Assembly (NCBI GenBank): GCA_024681565.1
Contig: JAILAO010000180.1
Span: forward strand, 1-14,865
Source of the DNA: Bacteroidales bacterium
GTDB lineage: Bacteria; Bacteroidota; Bacteroidia; Bacteroidales; UBA932
Reading direction: 5' to 3'
DNA length: 14,865 nt
Shown here: positions 8,462 to 14,865 of the stretch, piece by piece
How positions within the stretch are numbered: position 1 is the first letter of the stretch
Layout: each line of letters opens with the position of its first letter
Translations under genes and position numbers: made by a program
The notes under the pieces: model-generated
Told to the model about the DNA's origin: nothing
Seen by the model: the letters and a program-made list of their open reading frames with translations, nothing else
Databases searched by the model: none

Positions 8462-11400
8462 ATGACGAAGCATTTATTTGCAAGGGCTGCGATGACCGTC
8501 CTGGTCGTAGCTGCCAGTCTGCTGGGAATGGATTCAGTCTATGCCCAGAACCGCAACATCAGCGGTACGGTCGTCGATACCGGTGGACTTCCGGTCATCG
8601 GCGCGGCTGTTACTGTTGTCGGCAACACCCGCATCGGTGCTGCTACCGACATCAATGGCGCCTTCACGCTGAGCGTCCCCGCCGGAGCCAACATCTCCGT
8701 CGAGAGCATCGGCTACAAGAGCCAGACCTTCCCCATCGGTAACCAGACCACCTTCAACATCGTCCTCGAAGAGGATACCGAGATGCTTGAAGAGACCGTG
8801 GTGATCGGTTACGGCGTGCAGAAGAAGAGCGACCTGACCGGTGCCGTCGCGTCCGTGCGTTCGGAAGACCTCGAGAACCGTTCCACGACGGACGCCGCCG
8901 CCGCCCTCCAGGGCAAGGCCGCAGGTATCCAGATCATCAACACTTCCGGCGCTCCGGGTGAGGGTGCTTCGATCCGTGTTCGTGGTTACTCCTCGAACTC
9001 CGGTTCCATCGGACCGCTCCTCATCGTCGATGGTCTGAAGGTGGACAATATCCAGTACCTCGATCCTTCTATGATTGAGTCTATGGAAGTCTTGAAGGAC
9101 GCTGCTTCCGCCGCCATCTACGGAGCGCAGGCTGGTAACGGTGTCGTGCTCATCACCACCAAGAGCGGTAAGGATGGTCACTCTTCCGTGACTTTCAACG
9201 GTCGTTTCACCCTGCAGTCCCTCGGCAAGAAGGCTGATATCTTCCACGCCAAGGATTACATTGAGTACCAGACCTACATCGGCAATCTCACCCCGGAACT
9301 GCTGACCGCCAACGGCTACAACGGCATTGACAATGACTGGTATGAGTCTGTGTACCAGCCCAGCTGGAGCAAACAGTACGGTGTCACCTTCCAGGGTGGC
9401 AACAACAAGGGACACTTCTTCACCTCCCTCAACTACGTCGACAACGACGGTATCTTCGTGGGTAAGAAGGACACCTATCAGCGTCTGACCGCCCAGATCA
9501 ACGCCGACTACCAGATCTTCAAATGGTTGAACGTCTCGACGAACAACTCCATCGAGAAGTGGGGCCGCCGGTCCGTCTCCAACGGTTACGGCTCCGTGCT
9601 GAACTCTGTGGTCTCCATCGACCCGTTGACCCCGGCCTACATCTCCGACATCAAGAACACCCCGGGCGGTATGCAGGAGCACTACGCGACCGATCCAAAC
9701 TTGATCCCGAGAGATCCGACCCACAACAACGACTTCTACGGCACGTCCAAATTCCTCGAGGAAGCCACCGGTAACCCGCTCTTCCAGCGTGACAAGACCG
9801 ACAGCTCCAGCGGCGGTATCAACATCCGCGGCGCTTTCGCTGCCAACCTGACTCCGATCACGGGCCTGACGATCACTTCCCGCTTCGGCTACCGTATCAA
9901 CCAGAACAGCAGCCACAGCTACACCAAGCCGTACTGGCTGACCTCCATGGCCCAGTCCCCGAACCACGACATCTCCGCGAACGTCAACACGAGCTACTAC
10001 TATCAGTGGGAGAACTTCGCCAACTACAACCGCACCTTCGGCAAGCACAACGTCGGTGCGATGGTCGGTATGTCCTACACCGAGGAGCGCACCGATAACG
10101 CAAGTATGAGTGCGAACGGCCCGGACGCTCTCAAGGGCTATGAACCTAACTTCCTCTATATTGATTACGTGAACCCCATCGAGTCCACGAGCAGGGGCTA
10201 CGGCAATGCTCCGAATATGAGCGCCCAGCTCTCCTACTTCGGCCGTCTGATGTATTCCTTCGACAACCGCTATAGCCTGCAGGCCAACTTCCGTGCAGAC
10301 GCATACGACTCCTCCAAACTGTCCAAGCAGGCCCGCTGGGGTTACTTCCCTTCCGTGTCCGCCGGCTGGACCATCAGCAACGAGCCGTTCTTCCGCGACA
10401 ACGTGGGCCGCGACGCCGTCGCCTTCCTGAAACTCCGCGCATCCTGGGGTCTCAACGGTAACGTCAACGTCCTGAGCGACTATCGCTACTCCACCTCCAT
10501 CGCGCTGAACGGTCAGTTCTACCAGTACAACCCGTCCGCAGGCGACGGCCGTGCCACCTACGGTTCTATGCCTTCCGGCCTCGCGAATCCCGACCTGAAG
10601 TGGGAGACCTCCGAGCAGCTGGACTTCGGTCTCGACGCCCGCTTCCTCAACAACCGTCTCTCCTTGACGGTTGACTGGTACAGGAAACTCACCAACGACC
10701 TGCTGATCTCGATCTCCCCGCTTCCGGAAATCGGTGTGTCGAGCACGACGGTCAACGCCGGCAAAGTGCTCAACCAGGGTCTCGAGTTCGAACTCGGCTG
10801 GAGAGACAACATCGGTGACTTCCATTACAGCGTCAACGCCAACCTCTCGACTCTCAAGAACGAGGTCCTCGAGGTCCACTCCCTGCTCGACCGTATCAAC
10901 ACCGACGTCGTCAGCGGTCTGAACGAAGTGCTCGTGACCTCCTTCGAGGCCGGCTACCCGATCTGGTACTTCCGCGGCTACAAGTACGCAGGTGTGAACG
11001 CCGAGGGTGCTCCGCAGTACCTTGGCAAAGATGGCAAGATCCTCGAAGGAATGCCGGGCGAGAACGACAAGCAGTACCTCGGCGAGGGTATTCCTAACCT
11101 CACCTACGGTCTCACGATCAACCTCGCGTGGAAGGGCCTCGACCTCGTGATCTTCGGCACCGGTGTCGCCGGCAACGAGATCTACAACCTGATGGTCTCC
11201 GCCGACCGTACCAAGACCAACGGCCTGACCACCTTCTGGAAGAACTCCTGGGGCAATCCGGCCGTCGACAAGGCCAGCGCCAAGTATCCTGATATGAAGC
11301 GGGTCGCCACGAGCTGGGAGTTCTTCAGCTCCAACGCCGCCGTCTTCGACGGTTCCTTCTTCAAGATCAAGCAGGTGCAGCTCGGTTACACGCTGCCTCG

Positions 11401-11593
11401 GGCCATCACCCAGAAGGCGCTCATCAGCGATCTCCGCTTCTTCGTCTCCCTGGATGACTACTTCACTTTCACGAAGTATCCCGGTGCCGATCCGGAGACC
11501 GCTTCCCTCAATAACTCCAGTTCCCGTGGTGTCGACTCCGGTTCGTATCCGACCACCAAGAAAGTTGTCTTCGGTGTGAACCTGACGTTCTAA
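8462..11593 (+). CDS. susC: SusC-like TonB-dependent outer-membrane transporter
   Basis: 1043-aa beta-barrel importer for oligosaccharides, working as a complex with the SusD partner downstream. Signal peptide 1-28 (cut after SVYA, leaving QNRNISG). Residues about 32-105 are a carboxypeptidase-regulatory-like domain (ISGTVVDTGGLPVIGAAV...DINGAFTL). A TonB-box-like segment (ETVVIGYG, about 110-117) follows, then the plug domain (about 120-235, with GAVASVRSEDL, IRVRGYSS and PLLIVDGLKV...EVLKDAASAAIYG). The rest is the barrel, ending in the typical aromatic C-terminus (VVFGVNLTF). No STN signalling domain is present, which fits control by the HTCS rather than by an ECF sigma/anti-sigma pair. 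Full length for the family. The stop codon overlaps a possible ATG for susD (TAATG). Substrate specificity cannot be read from the sequence. Confidence 0.96.
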   Translation: MTKHLFARAAMTVLVVAASLLGMDSVYAQNRNISGTVVDTGGLPVIGAAVTVVGNTRIGAATDINGAFTLSVPAGANISVESIGYKSQTFPIGNQTTFNIVLEEDTEMLEETVVIGYGVQKKSDLTGAVASVRSEDLENRSTTDAAAALQGKAAGIQIINTSGAPGEGASIRVRGYSSNSGSIGPLLIVDGLKVDNIQYLDPSMIESMEVLKDAASAAIYGAQAGNGVVLITTKSGKDGHSSVTFNGRFTLQSLGKKADIFHAKDYIEYQTYIGNLTPELLTANGYNGIDNDWYESVYQPSWSKQYGVTFQGGNNKGHFFTSLNYVDNDGIFVGKKDTYQRLTAQINADYQIFKWLNVSTNNSIEKWGRRSVSNGYGSVLNSVVSIDPLTPAYISDIKNTPGGMQEHYATDPNLIPRDPTHNNDFYGTSKFLEEATGNPLFQRDKTDSSSGGINIRGAFAANLTPITGLTITSRFGYRINQNSSHSYTKPYWLTSMAQSPNHDISANVNTSYYYQWENFANYNRTFGKHNVGAMVGMSYTEERTDNASMSANGPDALKGYEPNFLYIDYVNPIESTSRGYGNAPNMSAQLSYFGRLMYSFDNRYSLQANFRADAYDSSKLSKQARWGYFPSVSAGWTISNEPFFRDNVGRDAVAFLKLRASWGLNGNVNVLSDYRYSTSIALNGQFYQYNPSAGDGRATYGSMPSGLANPDLKWETSEQLDFGLDARFLNNRLSLTVDWYRKLTNDLLISISPLPEIGVSSTTVNAGKVLNQGLEFELGWRDNIGDFHYSVNANLSTLKNEVLEVHSLLDRINTDVVSGLNEVLVTSFEAGYPIWYFRGYKYAGVNAEGAPQYLGKDGKILEGMPGENDKQYLGEGIPNLTYGLTINLAWKGLDLVIFGTGVAGNEIYNLMVSADRTKTNGLTTFWKNSWGNPAVDKASAKYPDMKRVATSWEFFSSNAAVFDGSFFKIKQVQLGYTLPRAITQKALISDLRFFVSLDDYFTFTKYPGADPETASLNNSSSRGVDSGSYPTTKKVVFGVNLTF

Positions 11594-11613
11594 TGCTTAA
11601 AAGAATACGGAAT

Positions 11614-13389
11614 ATGAAAAAAATAGTATACTCGGTTCTCGCTGTTGCCGCCCTGTTCGCAGCTGTTTCCTGCGAGAAGAACCTCGACATCCCGCAGAAG
11701 GGTGTTACCGCCATCGAGACTTTCTACCAGACTGATGCAGACGCGGAGGCAGCTATGGCTGCGGCCTACGCTCGTTTTGTTACCCGCGTGACCGGTCAGG
11801 ACGGAAGTTCCATCTACACCGATTACAAGGCCGCCTTGAACAACTGCGGTGACGATACATATGCCGCCGGTTCAAACTTCGGCGACAACGACTTTATGGC
11901 CCAGCTGGACGAGTTCCGTCTTGACTCCGGCAACCAGGTGGTCGACCACTTCTACAAAAACCTGTTCCAGGTCAACTACGCCTGCAACCTGGTGATCGAC
12001 AACTTCAAGGATGGCCTGCCCGAAGGCGGCCCGACCGCCACGACCAAGCGCGTGGTCGCCGAGGCCCGCGTTCTGCGCGCCTACATCTATTTCATCCTCA
12101 CCTCCCTGTGGAACACCCCGCCTTTCATCGACCACGTGATTACTGATGGTCTGCCGTACAACTCCGACAAGGATCCGGACAACCCGATGAGCCACGAAGA
12201 TCTCTACAAGTGGGTTGCCAGCGAGTGCGAGGCTGCCGTTGCTGACCTCGACGAGCGCAAGAGCACGTCTGACAAGGACGGTGCCGTGAAAGTCACCAAG
12301 GGCTTCGCCTGGGCTGTCGAAGGCAAGGCGCTCCTCTTCGTGAAGGATTACTCCGGCGCCAAGGCTGCCCTCAAGAAGGTCATCGACTCGGGCAAATATG
12401 CCCTCGTCCCCGGTAACCGCTATTGGGAGAACTTCCACGTCGAAGGCGATGCCAATGAGGAGAAGGTCTTCGAGCTCAACATTGAACCTAATTCCGGTAT
12501 CGGTGCTTGGGGTGGTATGATCCAGCGCTCCACCTGGATGGAGGCCAATATCTGGAACTGGCGTTCCGACCACTTCGTGGCCGGCGCATCCCCGCAGTCC
12601 AAGTACACGGGGGGCGTCGACGGCTGGGGTGGACTCGGTGTCCCGCAGTGGTTCGGTGATGAGTTCTTCGCCAATGATGGCCACTCTCCGCGTTTCGACG
12701 CTACGCTCAAGCACATTGACGACGCCGTGTATAATATGGAATACAACAACGACGAGATCAACGCGATGACGCTCGAGCAGAAGAAGGCCAGCAAGGATAT
12801 CGGCATCGCCGATGTCAAGGACGGTCTCTACGGCCAGTCTTTCTGGTTGCCGTTCAAACAGCTCCTTCGTGGTACCGATGTCGCCAATTATGGCAACAAC
12901 GTCCGTATGAACAACGGTCTGATTATGCGCTATGCCGAAGTTCTCCTGCTCTATGCCGAGGCTTGCCTCCAGAGCGGCGACAACACGCAGGGTGCCTGGG
13001 CCGTGAACGAGATCCGCACTCGTGCGGGCCTGGCTCTCGCCGCCTCTGTGGATATGAGCGTCCTGAAGAAGGAGAAGAGCTATGAGCTCTGGCTCGAAGG
13101 CAGCCGCTGGCTCGACCTGCTCCGTTGGGGCGACACCGACCGCGTGAAACTGGCCGGCCAGGCTGTGCCGAAGCTCTTCGACAAGCTGCACCGCGCCCCT
13201 GCTGCCGGCGAGAAAGTCACCTGGGAGCACGGCACCGAGGCTGACAGCCGTTTCTACACCGTCGACACCCACGAGGCCATCGATGCTAAGAATGAAGTTG
13301 GCTTCAAGGCTGGCAAACACGAGTTCTTCCCGTATCCGACCTCTGTGATGGACAAGAACCCCAACATTGTCCAGAACCCGGGTTGGTGA
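11614..13389 (+). CDS. susD: SusD/RagB-like surface glycan-binding lipoprotein
   Basis: 591-aa lipoprotein that sits as a lid on SusC and captures glycan at the cell surface. The start at 11614 (MKKIVYSV) gives a short lipoprotein signal with lipobox AVSC and lipidated Cys20. An alternative ATG at 11593 overlaps the susC stop by one base and adds MLKRIRN, still compatible with export. Family features: the N-terminal NLDIPQKGV and YQTDADAEAAMAAAYARF segments, the TPR-like VVAEARVLRAYIYFILTSLWNTPPF segment, RYAEVLLLYAEA, YELWLEGSRWLDLLRWGD, and the terminal FFPYPTSVMDKNPNIVQNPGW. Full length. It is transcribed with susC, and an intrinsic terminator begins 36 bp after its stop. Like susC, it appears to favour a narrow codon set (CGT, GGT, AAC, GAC), as expected for high expression. 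The bound glycan is unknown. Confidence 0.96.
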   Translation: MKKIVYSVLAVAALFAAVSCEKNLDIPQKGVTAIETFYQTDADAEAAMAAAYARFVTRVTGQDGSSIYTDYKAALNNCGDDTYAAGSNFGDNDFMAQLDEFRLDSGNQVVDHFYKNLFQVNYACNLVIDNFKDGLPEGGPTATTKRVVAEARVLRAYIYFILTSLWNTPPFIDHVITDGLPYNSDKDPDNPMSHEDLYKWVASECEAAVADLDERKSTSDKDGAVKVTKGFAWAVEGKALLFVKDYSGAKAALKKVIDSGKYALVPGNRYWENFHVEGDANEEKVFELNIEPNSGIGAWGGMIQRSTWMEANIWNWRSDHFVAGASPQSKYTGGVDGWGGLGVPQWFGDEFFANDGHSPRFDATLKHIDDAVYNMEYNNDEINAMTLEQKKASKDIGIADVKDGLYGQSFWLPFKQLLRGTDVANYGNNVRMNNGLIMRYAEVLLLYAEACLQSGDNTQGAWAVNEIRTRAGLALAASVDMSVLKKEKSYELWLEGSRWLDLLRWGDTDRVKLAGQAVPKLFDKLHRAPAAGEKVTWEHGTEADSRFYTVDTHEAIDAKNEVGFKAGKHEFFPYPTSVMDKNPNIVQNPGW

Positions 13390-13425
13390 TGACGGAAACC
13401 TGATCGTTAGTATTCTGTAACAAGC

Positions 13426-13457
13426 GGAGCGGACCCCGGCCGGGTCCGCTCCTTTTT
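13426..13457 (+). terminator. Intrinsic terminator after susD
   Basis: Perfect 11-bp stem: GGAGCGGACCC (13426-13436) pairs with GGGTCCGCTCC (13442-13452) around a 5-base loop, followed by TTTTT (13453-13457). It closes the susCD transcript, so the GH43 gene needs its own promoter. Confidence 0.9.
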
Positions 13458-13473
13458 GATTTCGGCGCTGTTG

Positions 13474-13494
13474 CTTTAGAAATCCTTTCATTCC
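13474..13494 (+). promoter_or_regulatory. Distal box B, candidate HTCS operator
   Basis: CTTTAGAAATCCTTTCATT plus two C. It matches distal box A at 17 of 19 positions and keeps the GAAA...TTTC inverted core (13479-13489). It lies 77 bp upstream of the proximal box B start and 107 bp upstream of the -7 element (108 in the susC copy). Confidence 0.5.
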
Positions 13495-13550
13495 TGTCAA
13501 ACAGTCCCCGGAGGGTAGCAGATGGTTGAAGATTGATTGGAAATGGTCCG

Positions 13551-13568
13551 CTTTTGAAATTCCTTTCC
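13551..13568 (+). promoter_or_regulatory. Proximal box B, candidate HTCS operator
   Basis: CTTTTGAAATTCCTTTCC. It shares the CTTTTGAAAT decamer with proximal box A at exactly the same distance (30 bases) from the -7 element, and is a near direct repeat of distal box B. Confidence 0.5.
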
Positions 13569-13580
13569 GAAAATTAAAAA

Positions 13581-13588
13581 TACTTTTG
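13581..13588 (+). promoter_or_regulatory. GH43 leader promoter, -7 element
   Basis: TACTTTTG, an exact TAnnTTTG match and identical to the susC promoter element. Both copies are followed two bases later by TTGC. It predicts transcription from about 13592-13596, well upstream of the GH43 start at 13776. Confidence 0.65.
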
Positions 13589-13689
13589 CATTGCGGGATT
13601 CAATGAAAACCGTGACGGAAGGGTTTTACCCGTGACTCTTTCGAACAAATAATTACCGGGTGGTAGATTTTGGTTAATTGTATTGTGGG

Positions 13690-13721
13690 AAACGGGCCCC
13701 GCGGGAGCGGCGCCCGTTTTT
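13690..13721 (+). terminator. Terminator-like hairpin inside the GH43 leader
   Basis: AAACGGGC (13690-13697) pairs perfectly over 8 bp with GCCCGTTT (13712-13719), with a 14-base GC-rich loop. A T-run (13717-13721) closes the structure. It lies between the predicted promoter and the GH43 gene, so it would act as an attenuator or as the end of a small RNA. Nothing else in this interval needs a terminator. Confidence 0.6.
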
Positions 13722-13775
13722 GATTGATTCGTGGTGAATCATTAAGAGACGACTAACAACCAGCAATTATCAAAT

Positions 13776-14865
13776 ATGACAATCAAGAATGTTCTTACGG
13801 CAGCATTGCTGTTATGTACAACGGCTGTTTTCGCCCAGATCCTTCCCGGCGAACAGGCGCCGCCGGCCGATCCCGGCCAGCGCAATTTCGGCGGCACACA
13901 CACGACCGATACCACCGGCCTCGCGGCGCGCATGCGCGCCCGGATGGCCGAGATGAACCGCATCCGCACCGTTCCCTTCGAAGAACTCTCGATGAGTGAT
14001 CCCTACATCCTCGCCGACGAGGCCACGAAGACCTACTACCTGACCAGTTCCGGCGGACGCATGTACAAGAGTACCGACCTCAAGATGTGGACGGGGCCAT
14101 ACAACGTCATCGACATCCGGGGACTCTGGCTGGAGCGGGCCGGTTTCGCCGCAGCGGCGGAGATCCACAAGATCGGGGATTATTACTATTATGCCGGCAC
14201 CTGGAGCGACCACTCCGACCTCATCCAGCAGGTCCCGCGCCGTTACAACGTCCCCCACAACCAGACCTATCTGCTCCGTTCCGACAAGCCGGAGGGCCCC
14301 TACAAGTCCTTCGCCATCACGCCGGGCTATGATTACCAGCCCCACGACTGGGACTGCATCGACGGCACGCTTTACGAGGAGGACGGCAAGATCTACATGA
14401 TCTTCGTTCACGAGTGGACACAGTTGATCGACGGTACGATGGATTACATCGAACTGGCTCCGGACCTTTCCTATACCGTCTCTCCGAAACCCGTGACGAT
14501 GTTCCGTGCCAGCGAACTGCCCTGCTGCGGCGAGATGAACTCCCTGGGCGAGGCCACCTTCGGGCTCAAGATGCCGGGCTGGGTGACCGACGGACCCCAG
14601 ATGTTCCGTACACAGACCGGCCGTCTGGGCATGCTCTGGTCCACCTGGGGCAAGGAGCGTTACCTGCAGGCCGTCTGTTACTCCGAGTCCGGCAAGATCT
14701 CCGGACCGTGGGTGCAGGAGCCGGAGCCGTTCCTGGCCGACAACTCCGGCCACGGGATGCTTTTCCGTACGTTTGAGGGCAAACTGCTCTATGTCGTCCA
14801 CCACGTGGAGGGCAACGGCCCGCGCAAACCTCAGTTCTGGGAAGTGGACGACAGCGGGGACAAAC
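13776..14865 (+). CDS. Secreted GH43-like glycoside hydrolase, 3' partial
   Basis: 363 codons are visible before the window ends. Probably a five-bladed beta-propeller exo-acting enzyme such as an alpha-L-arabinofuranosidase, beta-xylosidase or beta-galactosidase; the sequence does not decide. Signal peptide 1-20 (cut after VFA). Residues 21-65 form an unusual polar stretch rich in Pro, Gly, Arg and Met before the fold starts. Asp75 in SDPYIL is the expected general base and Asp196 in CIDGTLYEEDGKIYM the expected pKa-modulating acid. The usual acid position reads TDGPQMF (Asp272) rather than an EGP-type glutamate. SGHGMLF with His326 fits the conserved late histidine. Transcription probably starts in the leader described above under the same control as susCD, after the susD terminator. 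The ATG at 13776 is chosen because it gives the signal peptide. Confidence 0.85.
   Translation, partial: MTIKNVLTAALLLCTTAVFAQILPGEQAPPADPGQRNFGGTHTTDTTGLAARMRARMAEMNRIRTVPFEELSMSDPYILADEATKTYYLTSSGGRMYKSTDLKMWTGPYNVIDIRGLWLERAGFAAAAEIHKIGDYYYYAGTWSDHSDLIQQVPRRYNVPHNQTYLLRSDKPEGPYKSFAITPGYDYQPHDWDCIDGTLYEEDGKIYMIFVHEWTQLIDGTMDYIELAPDLSYTVSPKPVTMFRASELPCCGEMNSLGEATFGLKMPGWVTDGPQMFRTQTGRLGMLWSTWGKERYLQAVCYSESGKISGPWVQEPEPFLADNSGHGMLFRTFEGKLLYVVHHVEGNGPRKPQFWEVDDSGDK

Larger units (their letters stand above)
13458..13775 (+). promoter_or_regulatory. GH43 upstream region: second copy of the susC regulatory module plus long leader
   Basis: Gene-free, AT-rich stretch. The first part (13474-13594) repeats the susC module: distal box, AAGATTGATTG (13529-13539), proximal box and TACTTTTG. 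Downstream lies a leader of about 180 nt containing a 10-codon reading frame (13603-13635, MKTVTEGFYP), a terminator-like hairpin (13690-13721) and a small inverted repeat, TGATTC (13725-13730) with GAATCA (13736-13741). No other TAnnTTTG element was seen between that hairpin and the ATG. Confidence 0.7.

Noticed and set aside
8220..8483. 88-residue N-terminal extension of the HTCS frame
   Set aside because: It would put a signal peptide in the middle of the protein and cover the regulatory boxes and the susC start. MRRFF at 8219 is the natural start.
8534..10879. 781-codon open frame on the - strand opposite susC
   Set aside because: Shadow of susC: composition is Val/Asp/Glu/Gly-rich with no motifs, and the sense strand is a full-length SusC.
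11872..13500. 542-codon open frame opposite susD
   Set aside because: Antisense shadow of susD. It also starts on the far side of the susD terminator hairpin and has no recognisable domain.
13776..13840. GH43 as a lipoprotein via the cysteine in ALLLC
   Set aside because: The residue before Cys14 is Leu, not Ala, Gly or Ser, and a normal signal-peptidase I site (VFA) follows.

Overview
The window looks like a polysaccharide utilization locus (PUL) from a GC-rich member of the Bacteroidota, most likely an uncultured gut or rumen Bacteroidales. The signs are a SusC/SusD pair, a hybrid two-component system (HTCS) regulator, TAnnTTTG-type -7 promoter elements, start codons without clear Shine-Dalgarno sequences, and AT-rich intergenic DNA between GC-rich genes. 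I cannot place it to genus. The enzymes (a GH28-type beta-helix hydrolase, an SGNH esterase and a GH43) suggest pectin or its side chains as substrate. That is inference from families.

Layout. Positions 3-1826 (+) hold the 3' part of an MscS-type mechanosensitive channel whose 5' end lies outside the window. After 17 bp comes a secreted SGNH/GDSL esterase (1844-2893), followed almost without gap by a secreted GH28-family protein (2895-4310). These three could share one transcript. A complete HTCS (4332-8219, -) converges on GH28 with 21 bp between them. It diverges from a complete SusC TonB-dependent transporter (8462-11593, +) across a 242-bp regulatory region. SusD (11614-13389, +) follows SusC directly and ends at a strong intrinsic terminator (13426-13457). 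After a 386-bp intergenic region, a secreted GH43-like glycosidase starts at 13776 (+) and runs off the window end.

How it may work. The esterase would strip acyl groups and GH28 would cut the backbone. SusD (surface lipoprotein) and SusC (outer-membrane transporter) would capture and import oligosaccharides, and GH43 would trim side chains. The HTCS senses a breakdown product in the periplasm and activates transcription.

Most notable observation. The DNA upstream of susC and the DNA upstream of GH43 are diverged copies of one regulatory module. Over 70 bp aligned without gaps (8331-8400 against 13525-13594), I count 51 identities by eye, including an identical TACTTTTG -7 element. About 78 bp upstream of a proximal CTTTTGAAAT box, each copy carries a distal CTTTAGAAAT box. 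These are good candidates for the HTCS operator and would make susCD and GH43 one regulon. The GH43 copy is followed, before the gene, by a second terminator-like hairpin (13690-13721). Its transcript may therefore be an attenuated leader or a small RNA of about 130 nt.
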